From Pleodorina starrii (Eukaryota; Chlorophyta; Chlorophyceae; Chlamydomonadales; Volvocaceae), in contig BRXU01000019.1 in the NCBI GenBank assembly GCA_030267565.1, positions 1,910,501 to 1,974,500 on the forward strand: a stretch of 64,000 bases of DNA, given 5' to 3'. The notes under the pieces were generated by a model, which saw nothing but the letters and a program-made list of their open reading frames with translations, was not told the origin of the DNA and did not search any database. Positions 11,201-23,396 of the stretch are shown piece by piece. The stretch's first letter is position 1; each line of letters starts with the position of its first letter. The position numbers were made by a program, and so were the translations under genes.

Positions 11201-12508
11201 GGGGCGCGGAGTGGGGGGGGGGTGTCGTGACGCTGTGGGTTACGGGGTTGTGCCAGGGGTCCGTGGCCCGGTGGCGGCGCGGGCAGTGCCTGATGCCGGC
11301 GGCGGCGTCCGTCACCGACTGATGGGTCAAGGCCTAGAGCCCTCCTCCCTTGGTCTCCGACTGAGACCGGGCTGCTCTCTTGCTCTCTTGCCCTCGCCTC
11401 CCCTCCCCCGTTCCGGGTCCGTTCGCTGACGCCGTCTTCGTCCCTTCGCTGCGATGTCTTCTTTCTTACCCCTTCACCCCCTCACCCCCTCAACCCTTCT
11501 CCCCCCCCCGGACGTGCACAGAGCCCGAGCCCCACAGCGCTGCGCCGCCTCACCCAGCCGGAGAGCTTCTATGTGGACCCGCCTCGACGCGCCCCCGGCT
11601 GGCTGGACCACGTGCACCCGGACCGCCCCGACCCCGCGCGCGCATTCGACCCAGTGGCCTGGAGGCCGCCCTCCGCCAAGCCGCCGCCGCCCAGGCACAC
11701 GGCCGGCCTGCAGTCGGCAGGTATGGGGGGTCTGTGGGGTGTGGGATGTGGGTGGGAGGGGGGTTAGGGTCGGCAGCTCGCCAGCCGGGTTGGAGCGCGA
11801 CCGCTGCCCTGCCACTGCTGGCTGCTGCCTGGCACCGGGCGTGCTTCCTGGCCGGGGGGCAGCCCGGGAAGGTGTCCAGGTGCTGTGGGTGCTGTGGTGC
11901 TGTGGGGCCATGTGAGGCGCTGCCAATTTGTCAAGGAGGAGGACGTGCCGCAACGATGCTCGTAGCCCGTGTTGTGTCAAGGACGCTGGGGCGGCCTGGG
12001 GCCTGTTGAAGCCTGCAGGCACCGGGGTGACGGTTGTGTACCGTATGCGCGCGCGTGTGTTTTGCCGCCTTGCCGCCCTCGACAGCGTGGTTTGTGGGTC
12101 ACATCGCGACGTGGTTTTGCTGTGCCCCCCCCCCGCATGTGCGCAGGCGACTGGGGCGAGTACCGCTACGAGTGGGATCTGGCGCAGATCCGCTCGCTGC
12201 CGGTGGACGACTACCTGACGCGGCTGCGAAAGGAGCGGGAGTTTCGGAGCGCCTGGGCGGAGGTGCAGGTGGGCGCGCGGGGGGCCCAGCGCGGGCTTCT
12301 GGCTTGTTGTTGTTATTTGCTTCCGTACTTTAAAGTCACGGTCATTCGAGTCTTTGCGGTCGTTCGTTTGCGGAGGTACGCGCCCCACACCGGATCTCGG
12401 CGCCCGGCCTGCGTCGTCCGCTGCCCCCCCTCCCCCCCGCAGGCGCGCGCGGATGTACTGTCGGGCGGAGCCCCGGGGCAGCGGCAGCTGCAACCAGCTC
12501 AATCTTAG
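8214..12508 (+). CDS. Unrecognised protein with paired CxxC motifs
   Basis: Eight exons join in phase: 8214-8398, 8635-9069, about 9352-9479, 9854-10533, 10981-11142, 11522-11720, 12147-12268, 12443-12508. The product is about 658 residues. Residues 1-62 are charged and likely coiled coil (LEHQVLVQATQLEKELEARR). C64/C67 (CKLC) and C87/C90 (CSRC) are spaced like one zinc-binding site. Residues about 250-475 are Ala/Gly/Pro-rich with an Asp/Glu run (DDDDEDEEDLG). The rest is more ordered: ALFYSHQLRAALADLRLL, ESFYVDPPRRAPGWLDHV, DWGEYRYEWDLAQIRSLPV. I do not recognise the family. The ATG at 8214 was chosen because the open frame upstream has no other ATG. The acceptor of exon 3 could be 9352 or 9355. 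Confidence 0.75.
11417..11470 (-). repeat. Copy of the dispersed intronic element (antisense to the gene)
   Basis: The minus strand reads GGTAAGAAAGAAGACATCGC, then AGCGAAGGGACGAAGACGG. It lies 50-105 bases before the acceptor at 11521 of the plus-strand CxxC gene, so the host gene sees it reversed, with TTTCTTACC facing the acceptor. Confidence 0.75.
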
Positions 12509-13273
12509 CGGCCCGGAAATGCCGCAGGCAGCGGCGTCGCGGGCATGTGAGGGAGGGGCTCGTCGTTGTTGTATGGGAGGAGGCGGAGGCGGAGGCGATA
12601 TGCGGAGGCGGTTCCCATAGGCCTTCTGTATCTGCGGGTCGCATTTGGCCGTCATACCAACGCCGTCTTCTGGCCTGGGCACAGCGGAGCAGGGCGGCCG
12701 TTAGTCAGGAGCAAGAAAATACCGGTACCGGGTGTGGGCAAAACTCGTCAGATAAACTGATAGTGAAGGGATTCCGAGATTATGTCGGCGATGTCGGAGA
12801 GGCTTCGAGCTGGAGGAGGCCACGGCTGTTGAGCGCACGGCTGGAAGGTTGCATGGAACCCCGAGATGCTTACGGTACTGGGGGCGTCGTGGTTCGCTAA
12901 AGCAGCAGATACGGCATCACATGTGGCAACGTGCCCTTCTTGTAGTTGCCTTTCGAGGCCCCTGGCCTCCATGGGATGCTGGCCCTTGCTGGGCTAGGCT
13001 GGGCTGGGAGGGTGACCTATGCTCGCTGCCGACGATGATTCATGCCGATGGTGGTGCCGCCACACTTCACGGCAGCAAGATTTGGGAACTCACAGTGTTG
13101 TGATTTGCCCTTCGCACGTAAGAAACACGAGCCGTCCTTGCGCTCACTAATTCTCCGGATCTGGAACTGGATTCGGATGTCGACTTTTATCAGTCATTGA
13201 TTGCTTCTACATCCACAGGGTATGACATTACTAGTAGGTTTAGTTTATAATTTCTAGTTACACATGTTGACGA
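12509..13273. other. Intergenic region between the CxxC gene and the BRCT gene
   Basis: It should contain the 3' untranslated region of the upstream gene and the promoter of the BRCT gene. I found no convincing TGTAA signal, RNA gene or coding exon. A/T content rises toward 13200-13260, just before the BRCT start. Confidence 0.5.
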
Positions 13274-16200
13274 ATGAGCGGAGGGGCAGCCGGCAAGAAG
13301 TGGGCAGTTGGCGTTGTGGTGACCACGAGTGGACTGGCAAAGGATGAAAAACTCGAGGCCCAAAGGAAAATAAAGCAAGCCGGCGGAGGTGCGACCTTTG
13401 ATTCGTGCCGCTGCAAGCCTTCTGACAGGCTGCTTCTAACATTTTGGCTGTCACGGACTACGCAGACTTCTCGCCTAACCTTTCACGGCGTTGCACACAC
13501 GTGCTGACGAAGCCCGGAACACAAAGCCAGAAACTTGAGGCTATCCGCAGCGATCCGCAACTCTGGCCCCAGGCCATAATTAGTTTCGACTGGCTGGCAG
13601 CATGTGAACAGCAAGCGGCCTGTCTGCCACCTGAAACGTACGAGTTACAAAAACAGGTAGGCGGTCTTCGCTTGCTGGCTTGCGCTGGTGCTGCAGTGGA
13701 GCGCGGGGCTGACGTTTGGTGGTTCCATCGCAGAACCACTGCATCCGGAAACCGCTGGGCAATCGACAGCAGCCTGCAGGCACCCAGCAGCCCCCAAGCC
13801 AAACGGCGGGGGGCAACGTGCGGCAAGGCCAGGCGCCGAATGCCGCCACCATCACCACCTCTGGCGTGCGCAGGGGGCCTGCAGTGCAACACACAGCCAC
13901 CGCCCGGCCCCTCGGCGCCCGCCCCCCGCCTGCGGTCCCCGCGGCCACGCCTTGGAACCTCCAGCCAGCCGGGCTCATCAAACCCGAGCTCCCAACCACA
14001 GCCGCAATGCCGCCAGGGCCCTGGCATGCCCCCGTCGCCACCCTTGCGCCCGCACCTGCGCCAGTAGCCACGGCCCAGAAGCTGGCGCCATGGCGGGTGC
14101 ACTTTAGCCAGGTGGAGGAGGACCCGGCGACAGTGGCGGGTCCGGTGGAAGCGCTGCTCCGCCCCTGGCGCGTGCGCGTGTCTTCCGTTCCGGAGGATGA
14201 CCCGAAGGCGCCGGGGGCCGCGGGAGCCGCCGAAGCAGCAGCGGCGGCAGTTAACGCCGAGCCCGGCGGCGAGGGCCAGCAGGGAGGAGGCGAGCACCCG
14301 CAGCTGCTCATGGGCGACAGCGGCACAGACGGGCTGGCGGCCGCGCCGTTCGGCGGCGGCGGATTGCCGCCGGCGAAGCCGTGGCACGTGCGGCACGTAG
14401 GCGGGTCGTCGGCCGAGGACGCGGCGTTGCCGGCGGCCCTCCTGCAGCCGCGCGCCCTCGCGGTTGCGGGCGCAGGCTTCCCGGCTGCCGCACGCAGCTG
14501 CAGCGGCGACGCCGCCGCCAGCAGCTCCCGCGGGGATTCCGCAGGGCAGGGGCCGGCGGAGGACCGGTGGACGCAGGGCAGCAGCCAGTCGGATGGGCTG
14601 CCGCCGCGCCACCCGGCGGCGGTAGCCCTGCTGGAGGTCCTGGCGTCGCCGCGGTCGTCCCAGGGCTCGGTCCTCGGCAGTGCGACGACTGCGGGGGCAG
14701 TGCCGACGGGGCCGGTTGCCGCCACCACCACCGCGGCCGTTGGCGCTGCCGCAGCCGCCACCTCGCGGCCGGGTCGCCCTCCGCAGCCCGCCGACGTTGA
14801 CGGGCGGCCGCCGCTGCCGCCCCCGGCCGCTGCGGGCCACCGTGTGAGCATCTTCGGCCGTCGAACCGGCGCGGCGCAGGAGGAATCAGCAGCGGCGAAG
14901 GACGTGTTCGTGAGCGGGCCCGGGCGCGCCTTCGCATGCCCAGCGCCGGGGGAGGAAGGGGAGGACGGGCCCCCGCTGCCCTCCCTCACCCAGCTGGCGG
15001 CGGACCTGCAGGAGCTGCGCCAGGGCTTCGCGGCCGCCCCACTTGCCGACGAAGCAGAGCCGGCGCAGCAGCCGCTGCTGCCGCCGCTGCAGGACCGCCA
15101 GCGCAACCAGCAGCAGCAGCAGCAGCACCTGGCCGGCTTTGTGTCGCCTGCTGCTTGGGATCCGGGTGTCTTGGGCGCAGAAGCCGTGGGCTGCGGACCC
15201 GGCGGCGCCGGCGGCGATGTTTTCTCGCCTGCAGGGGCCCTGCTTACGCGGCGGCCGCAGGTTCACGAGTTCGCAGAGCGGCGAGGCGGCGTCGGTGGTG
15301 AGGACAGTCCAGGAGAGCCGTTTTTGCGCGACCACATGGACCGCTGGAGGGGCACGCGAGGTGCCGCAGGGCCGGCGTGCGGCGGCGGCACGGTAGGTGG
15401 GGCGGCGGAAGTGCACCCCAGCGCGCCACAGCGGCACCACCAGCAGCAGCTGTACGTCGGGGAGGATTCTGGCGTTGTGGCGGAGGGCAGTGGCGGCAGT
15501 GACGGATGGTGGGCCCCGCCCCTGTCGCAGCTGGCGGCGGAGCTGGCGGAAGCGAGGCGAGGGCTGGGCGAGAGGCCACCCGCTGCTGCCGCCGCTGGCG
15601 GTGGCATGCCGGCGGGCGCAGGGGCTCCGCTCACGGGGATGCATGACGAGCAGGAGCCGGCGGGCGCAGCCGGGACACGCCGGCATGTCGCCGGGCAGGC
15701 GGACTCGTGGGGTCAGCAGCGCGAGGCTCACGCCTTTCGGGGCGCTGGCGCTGGTGGCGGTGCCGTTGCCTTGGAGGTGGAGGCTTGGGAAAGGCCGCCC
15801 GCACGCACAGGTTGCGAGCCGCACCACCTGGACCGGGCGGCGGCACCCTCAGCCTCACCCTCGCCGCTAGGCCCGGGTGCGGATGCGCGCGCTGCCGCCG
15901 CGCCATTGCCATTCTCGCTGCTCGCCGGCGTTGGGCCCCGCCCAGCAGCGGCGGCGGCAGCGGCAGCCGCTGCTGGGCGCCCACAAGGCTCCTGGGAGGC
16001 GTACGGCGGCGGCGGCGCGGCCGATGACGAGCAGCCTGAGCCCGAGTACGACGACGACGACGACCAGCTGCCGGGGCCCATGACCCAGCTGATCCAGGGC
16101 CTGCAGGAGGCGCGGATGGGGCTGCAGCTGGGGCGCAGCGGCGATTGCGGCGGGGCGCCTGTTGGGGCGGAGCACGAGGCGACGGCAGCGGGATTGTCAA

Positions 16201-19200
16201 CTCGGCAGGGGTTCGGCGGACCACACCGGGCATCCTGGCCACCGCAGTCGCCGTCACCGTTACGGTCGCCGTCGCGGTCGCCATCGCGTCAGGTTCCGCA
16301 GGCGGTGGAGCAGGACGCTGCGGCGGCGCCGGCAGCGGCGGCTGCGGATAGGCGCTCGCCGACGCTCGCGGAGCGGTGGGGCCTGGGCGGCGGCGACGGC
16401 GATCCAGGCAGCACCGATGCCCCTCCCGCAAAGCCGATGGTTTGGCGGGACGGCGCCAGCAGTAGCCCGGTGTGCGGCAGGCCAGCAACATCAGCGAGAG
16501 CGGCAGCTGCAGCTGCCGCAGCCAGGAACGAGGGGTCCGGCGCTTGGATGGGCGGCGGTGGTGGCGGTGGCGATGCCGCCGATGGCGACGTGGAGCCGTC
16601 CCTCACGCAGCTCATCGAGGGCCTGCGGGAGGCGCGGCAGGGGCTGTGGCCGCCCGAGCCACCGCCGGAGGCTGGCCGCCGCCCGGCAGCGCGTGCTGCG
16701 GCCGCCGCAGCTCAACACCAGGGCGGAGAGGGCGGTGGCTCGCCCCGGGACGCCGTCCCTGCTGCCTGGGAGGCCGCCGCTGCCGCCGGCGGCGGCGGCG
16801 GCGGCGGTGCGGCGTCGGGCCGGCGTCCGTCTCCGCTTCACAGCGCCCTGGAGGACGAGCCCATGGAGGCCCAGCACCCGGGAGACGGGCTCGCGCGCGT
16901 GTGCCGCCCGGGGACCGGGGAGGTTGCAGCGGGCGATGGCGGCGCGGAGGGCTGCGCCTCTTTCCCCGCTTCTTGGAGGACCTCGGGCGGCCCCAGCTGG
17001 GCGGAGGACGGAGCTCGCCCACTGCCTAGCTGGCGCGTCGGCGGCGGCGGCGGTAACGACGGCGTCGGCCACGACGCCGGCGCGGCGCCCGTCCCGCAGC
17101 CTGGCGGCGGCGACGGCGGCGGCGGTGCCGCAGAGGACATCAGCTTCTCGGAGTTGGTGCGCCGGCTGCAGCAGCAGAAACTCAGCCGCGGCCGCGACGA
17201 AGAGGCCGTGCAGGATCTGCCGCTGGGGGATGGCGGCGGCGGCGGCGGCGGTGATGACAGCGGCGCGCGCGTGGCCGCCGGGGGGGGTATCAGTCCGAAG
17301 CATCGAATGGAGGACTCGCCGGGGATTCCGACTGGCGTCAGCGGCCATGGCGTGGGCGGCGGGGGCTTCCCCGCCGATGGGCCCTTCCAGGCTGGCCTTC
17401 CGGACTGCGAGGCCTCACGCTCGCGCCTGAGCGCTCTCCCTGACGGCTTCCTCCGCGCCGATGGCCGTTACAACGGCGACAACGGCGACGGCGACGGTGT
17501 CGGGGCGGACGGCTGTGAGGGCAGTATGGACTGGGAGCGCGGCCAGGAGGAGGAGGAGGAGGCGTCCTTCCAGACGAGGTTCGGGATGGGGCCCGGCGAG
17601 GCAATGCCGCGGCAGGAGGGCTCGCGCTCGGACGGGGACGGGGGCGGAGGGCTCCAGCAGGCCGGGGCGGCGGCCGCAGCGACGGCGGCGGCGCAAACTC
17701 CGCACTTCCCCTCGGGCCGTGGCCAGGGCCACGGCACCGACACCGGCAGGGGCATGGCCAGTGTTCCGGCGTCGGCGTCGCCTGTGGGCGCCTCGCTGGG
17801 ACCTGACGGCGGCCATGTGCCTGGTGCCGCCGCGAATGCTGCTGCCGCTGCTGCTGCTTCCGCGGCAGCGGCGGCCGCTACGACGGGCAGCGGCCGCAGT
17901 GGCCGCCCGTCTTGCGGAGGCACTGGTGGGCCAGCTGCAGGCGCCTGGCGGCAGGAAGCAGCCGCCTCCGCGGTCGCGCCCGCCTGCGTTGCTGGCGCCA
18001 CGCCCCTGACCTGCGTCACCGGCGCCGGCAACTTTTGGACGGGGGCCGGGGCCGGGGCGGGGCTGGAGGGTACGCAAGCGACGGGCGACCTGGACCAGAC
18101 CCCAAGCCCCAGCCCGTGCCCTGACTTGCGCCCGGCGGTACTGCTGGGCCGCTTCGGGCCGTCGCCGCGGTCGGCTCGCGGCCTGGCAACACCGGGAGGG
18201 GACGGCGCAGCCGCAGCGAATGCCGTCCCGGAAGTCCCCGGTGTCGGGGCAGGGGCGACGGCGAGGACAGTGACACAGGGTCTCCATGACCCACGGGTCG
18301 GAACGCCGGAGCTGGGGCTTCCCTGCTCGCCGCCGGTGCCTCAGGAGGGTGCCCTGCACAGCGACCCGACGGATCTGGAGGCGGAGCACGGCTTCAACAC
18401 CCCGGTCGCATCGTCGGCGTCCGACTTCAGCTTCGGCGCCGGCGGGCGCGGCAGGCGGCGGTGCAGTGGCGGCGCTGAGAGCAGCGGCGGCGGCGGCGGC
18501 GGCGGCGTGGGCTCCAAGCCCGCTGCGCGCAAGATGTCCTCTCGCACGCCCACGCTGCTGTCTTCACAGGGCAGGCGCAAGCGCCGGGAGCCCAAGCGCC
18601 TGACGCCGATCGCCATGAAGGCGGCGCCGACGGAGCTCCTCCCCACCAAGGAACGCGTTGCTGCTGCTGCTGCTCCCGCTGCTGCTGTGGCAGCGGCGCC
18701 TCCGCCAGACGCCGGCCGCGCGCTGCCCAAGCCGCCCGGCGCCCGGCGCGCGAGCGTGCCAGCCCATGCCCCGGCCTTGGCCCTGCAGCCGCCGCGCTGC
18801 AAGCCGGAGCCCTCCCAGCCCGGCCCTGCCTCCGCACCCGGTTTCGTGCTCCCCTTCAGCTTCCTCCAAGACCCACACCGGGAGCCACCGGGAGCCAGGG
18901 CCCCTTCGGCGGCCGCCTCTGCAGGAGCTGCGGCAGCAGCCGCAGCGGACGCAATGGCAGCGGACCCTCCAAGTCGCAGCTCTAGCCAGGGCCGGAGCCA
19001 AGACCACCGGAGCTATCCCAGCCAGGTGCCGGCCCACGGCCCGAGCCAGGGCCTGGTGGCGCTGCTGCGCCCGCCGGGCCTGAGCAGCCAGAGCCAGCAG
19101 CACGGCTACGGCCACAGCCAAAGCCAGGGCCTGGGCGCGCTGCTGTACGCCTCGCAGCAGCAGCAGCAGCCGGGCCTGGGTCTCCCGGTCCTGAAGGCAG

Positions 19201-22200
19201 AGGATGTCCAGAAGCGGCGGTCGCAGATGCCCTGGGCGGCGGCGCGAACGCCGTCGCGCTCGCAGAAAGCCGGCCGGGAGACCGCCGGAACGGCGTCGGC
19301 GTCGGCGTCGGCGGTGGCGGGCTGGGGCGGCAGCCAGAGCCAAGGAGGCGGCGGCGGCGGAGGTGGTGGCGGGGATGCGATGCCGATCACGCCCGGGCCG
19401 TGGCTGGGCGAGGAGGACAGCGACGAGGAGCCGTTGGATGTGGAGGCTCTGGTGGCGTCGGGGCGGGCCGCGGCGGGGCTGCAGGCGGCCGCAACGGCAC
19501 CGCTGGTTCCGCCTCCTGAAAGCGGCGGCACGGGGAGTCGTCCCTTGCACGGCGAGGGCGGCGGTGCTCATCCCGGGGCCAGCGGAGCTGCGGGTAGCGG
19601 CGCGGCGGTGGGGATACCGGTAGGGCTCAAGGGTGAGCTGCAGGGACCGGCATCGCTGCAGAAGGCGGGCGTGGTCACGGACGGCTGCGGTGCTGGCGTC
19701 TCAGGGGCGGCTTCCAGTACGGCACCGGGCTGGCAGCCGACGCCGGGCGCCGGCTCCGCCGGTGCGGGGAGCGATGCCCGGGGCCCTCCAGCGGCGCGGC
19801 TGCGGCAGCGGTCTGGAGGCTCCGGCGCTGCTCCCCGGCGCGTCACGTCGGAGGAAGTGGCGGCGGCGGCGGCGCAGGCGCTGCCTGCCGACTCGCAGCC
19901 GTCGCCACCGCTGGCGCAGCCACCACCACCACCGCCGCCACAGCAGCAGCAGCCATCAGTCCACGCTGCGCCCGCGCCCTCACTGGCCGAGGCCACGGCG
20001 GCTCTCGGCTCCCTGGAGCTGACCGATGACGCACCAGGGCCGGGTCCTGCGGGCCTCCATGGCACTGCCAGCAGCCCACCCGGGGGCTTGGCCGGAGGCG
20101 ATCTCCTCACGGCGGGGCAGCAGCAGCAGCCGCAGCCGCAGGAGCAAGGGAGGGGTGGGGCGCTGGACGCCGCGCGGGGAGATGGCCGCCGGGACAGCGC
20201 CGCGAGGGCCGGCGGCGGGCTGATGGAGGGGGCGCTGGTCATCATCGACCGGTGCCTGCCCCGGCAGCACGCGGAGGCGTGAGTGGAGGGGAGGGGAGGG
20301 TAAAAGGAAAATACCGCAGCGGAGATGGAGACGGAGGAGGGGAGGGGAGGGGAGTCGGGGGCGCGGAGGACTCGGTCGTCGGGGGCAGCGCCGCTGGGTA
20401 CCGTAGCTGGGTGCAGGCAGTCGCGGGGGAGCTTGCGTGGCCTGACCGCAGCCACGTGCCCAGGACAGGGCAGGAAATGATAGGGCGAGACAGGGATCCT
20501 TGGGTGGGATCAGATGTGCGTGCGCGCGGCTCGAGCCTTCATGCCACGGGAGGCTGTGTCCCGATCTTCTAGGGCCGCTTGGCAGCTGCGGCTGCGTCAG
20601 GCCGGTCAACAGCGTCCCCCGGGGCTTTTCTGCATACCTACCTACCTAGCACCTCAAGTGCTGCCCGTGGTCCCGAATGCGCACTCGGCGCCTCCCGTGC
20701 AGGCTGCGCCACCGTCCACCGGCATTGCAGCTGCAGGCGCCCCCTGCGGCCAACCGAGCCGAGCAGGGCTGGGCATTGGCCGCGCTGGGCTCTGCGGCTC
20801 CCCCACATTTCCTCTCTTCCCGCAACGGTCCTTTCCTCACTCACCGCACCGCACCACCACCTGTACTGAACTCCCTCCCGGCCGGCTGCCCCCGTCCTCC
20901 ACACAGCTGTGCTGCGGCGGTGGAGGCCCTGGGCGGCCGCGTCAGCGCCGCCACCCACCTGGGCTGCGGGGCCACGGCGGTGGTGTGCGGGCACGACCGG
21001 GCGAGCCGCTGGCTGGCGTGGGGAGCCCACCTCGTATCACCGCGCTCCCTCACCAGGTGCGCTGCGGTGCGGTGCGCTACGGAGGCCAGGTTGTGTGACT
21101 CGTCTGCCCTAGAGTCCTGCTGGCCGTCCCCCCCTCTGGGCGCCTGCTGGCAGGCGATATGGCTGGGCGCTGGTCGCCGTGTCCCCAATGGACAGCCCGA
21201 CAGCACTGCGCACATGTTCCCCGGCACGGTGTTCACACGCGCTACCGGGCACCGCACTCCCGGTGGCTGCCATCTGCCTTGCCCACAATCAGTCATACCC
21301 GCATGCGGCCCGCTGGCCCTGGCGGTCCCCCAGGCTGGTCGGTCAATCCGCTCGCTGACGCCGTCTCCGTCCCTTCGCTGCGGCATCTTTGTTTCTTACC
21401 ATCCAGGCTGGCCGGTGGGCCCCAAGTGGAGACGGAGACGCTGCCCCAGCCACGGGGCCCGCCGGCGGACGACGCCCGGCGCAGGAGCGGCGGGGCTGGT
21501 GCCGCGGGCGCGCCCGCTGCCCGGGACCCCGGGGCTTCGGAGCTGCTGTGCTTCTCCCGCGGCATTGTGCACTCGCTGCAGCGGCTGCTGGCTGACGCAG
21601 ACGCGGACGGAGTTGACGACGGTGGCGACCCACGGGACGCGCACGAGGGCGATCCAGCTGGCGGCCGACGGCCGTCGCTGGGAAGGCGGGGCGGGCGCGG
21701 TGGCGGCTCCGCGACACATGCTGGCTCCGGCGTGCAGAGCGGGATGGCTGAGACGATGGCGGCGGCTGCGGGCGTGGTGCCCGGAGGTGATGGTGGTGGC
21801 GATGGTGGCGATGCGGGCGGTGTTGAGGACCCCTGGCCGACCCTGGACGCGCGCCGGAAGTTCCTGCTGAGCCTCAAGGCGTCGGAGACGGCGGCGGGCA
21901 CGCGCCTGCAAGGTGAGGGTGCGCGCTGCCGCGCGTCGGAACCGGACCGCGGCGCCGGGAGCGGCCGCCTGTTCCCCCGCGCTTCCCCTCCCCCTTGCTG
22001 GATTACGTTTGCGGAAAGTGCGCCTGTTCATTGCCGTGCGTCAGTTACCGCCCGCCAGCGCCCTACCACTGCATGTCTAGTGAGGCTGTACAAATTGGAA
22101 CATCCATGCAGCGCCAATCTTTCGAAGTTCGGCCCAACGGTCACCTCTTTCAATCCGGCAATCCGGCGCATTTGCTGCACTGTACTGCACTGCTTATTGA

Positions 22201-23396
22201 CTGGTGCCTGATAGGTCTGGGGCTGGCCGGCGACCAGCCCGGTGCCAACCAGCCGGTGGCGCCGCTGTCGCTGCTCGATCACCTGGTGTGGACGCTCACA
22301 CAGCCTCCGGAGCAGGCGCAGCTCATCGGCGGATGGGGCACCGGCGGAAACACCGACGCAGGCGGCGGCGGCGAGGAAGCCCGCGATGGCGAGGTGCTCG
22401 GAAGCGGTGATGGCGATGACGAGGACGGCGGCAATGGCGGTGGCAGCTGCGACGGCTTCGCGGGCATGTTCCAGTCAGCAGCCAGTCAGGACTGCACGCC
22501 GTGGGGCGCAGGCTTCCTCGCTGCTGATGGTGCTGATGGTGGAGGCTCCAGCGCAAGGGCCGCAGGGGGGCGGCAGCGCTCGCCGCTGCCGGGTGGGCCG
22601 ACAAGCACACGCCGCGGCGAGCCCAGGCCCGTGGGGCCCCGGGACCTGGACACCGTTGTATTCACCGTAAGTGAATGAGCGTGGGGTCATCGCGGTTATA
22701 GAAATGAGAGGGCGATGGATCTTTGCATGCACGGCTGCCCGGTCGAGAACGGCCCCAGGCGGCTGTACGGATGCACCGATGGGTGGCCCAGGCCGCATGC
22801 GCCCGTTCGCGCTATGAACGGACTCGCATCCCGTATCACATCTCGTATTCCAAGCTGTCCAGTCTTATATTGCGCTGCCGCGACGTAAAACAACTTGACA
22901 CAGGAATGGCCGGGAACCTCAACGCCCCTATTATCTACCATTCTGGTAATGCGGCTCTCCCGCGTCCCTTTGTGCTGCACCCATGCAGGGGCCACGGCTG
23001 ACCCTGCTGCTGCCGCAGGACCAGCACGGCCTTCTGGGCCATCACGCGATCACGCTGGGCCAGCACGGCGGCAGTGGATCGCTGCACCTGCACCTGCGCC
23101 CCGGCACCGGCACCGGCCTCACGGAGCGCGCGCGAGGCAGTGGCGGCGGCGGCGTCACCCTGCGGGAGCTGCTGTCCGTCATCCACCAGCACTACGGGCA
23201 GCATTTGGCGCCAGGGGAGGTGGCTGCCGCCATGGCCAGCCACCCGGTGCTCCGCCGGCAGCTGCAGGTGGCCTGGCAGAAGCGCGAGCTGGTGCCCAGG
23301 TCGGCCCTGCTGGGGCGCAAGGTGGCGCTGTGCGGCCTGCGGCGCTGCACACTGGCGGCCTCTCTCGCGGTCTACGAGCTGCATCTCATGGGTTGA
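13274..23396 (+). CDS. Giant BRCT-domain protein
   Basis: Seven exons join in phase: 13274-13388, 13466-13656, 13734-20278, 20907-21056, 21407-21912, 22215-22666, 22989-23396, giving about 2,788 residues. An in-frame TGA two codons upstream supports the ATG. Residues about 7-95 form a BRCT domain: GVVVTTSGL, then QAGGDFSPNLSRRCTHVLT, then IISFDWLAACEQQ with the conserved Trp. A second BRCT lies at about 2265-2335: ALVIIDRCLPRQHAEA, VEALGGRVSAATHLGCGATA, DRASRWLAWGAHLVSP. The 2,180 residues between are low complexity but carry repeated short motifs (see findings) and a basic stretch RRKRREPKRL. The C-terminal exon is more ordered (TLRELLSVIHQHYGQHLAP; LGRKVALCGLRRC). BRCT pairs bind phosphopeptides in DNA-damage signalling; TopBP1-like or mediator-type roles are possible but unproven. 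The third exon alone is 6,545 bases. Confidence 0.85.
20299..20336 (+). repeat. Copy of the dispersed intronic element
   Basis: Reads GGTAAAAGGAAAATACCGC, then AGCGGAGATGGAGACGG. It begins about 20 bases after the GTGAGT donor of the BRCT-gene intron (20279-20906). Confidence 0.7.
21345..21401 (-). repeat. Copy of the dispersed intronic element (antisense to the gene)
   Basis: The minus strand reads GGTAAGAAACAAAGATGCCG, then CAGCGAAGGGACGGAGACGG. It ends five bases before the acceptor AG at 21405-21406, so its reversed T-rich end forms the pyrimidine tract of that intron. Confidence 0.8.

Noticed and set aside
13458..20609. Long minus-strand and other-frame ORFs across the BRCT exon
   Set aside because: GC-rich shadows; the plus frame joins to BRCT exons at both ends with correct splice phases.
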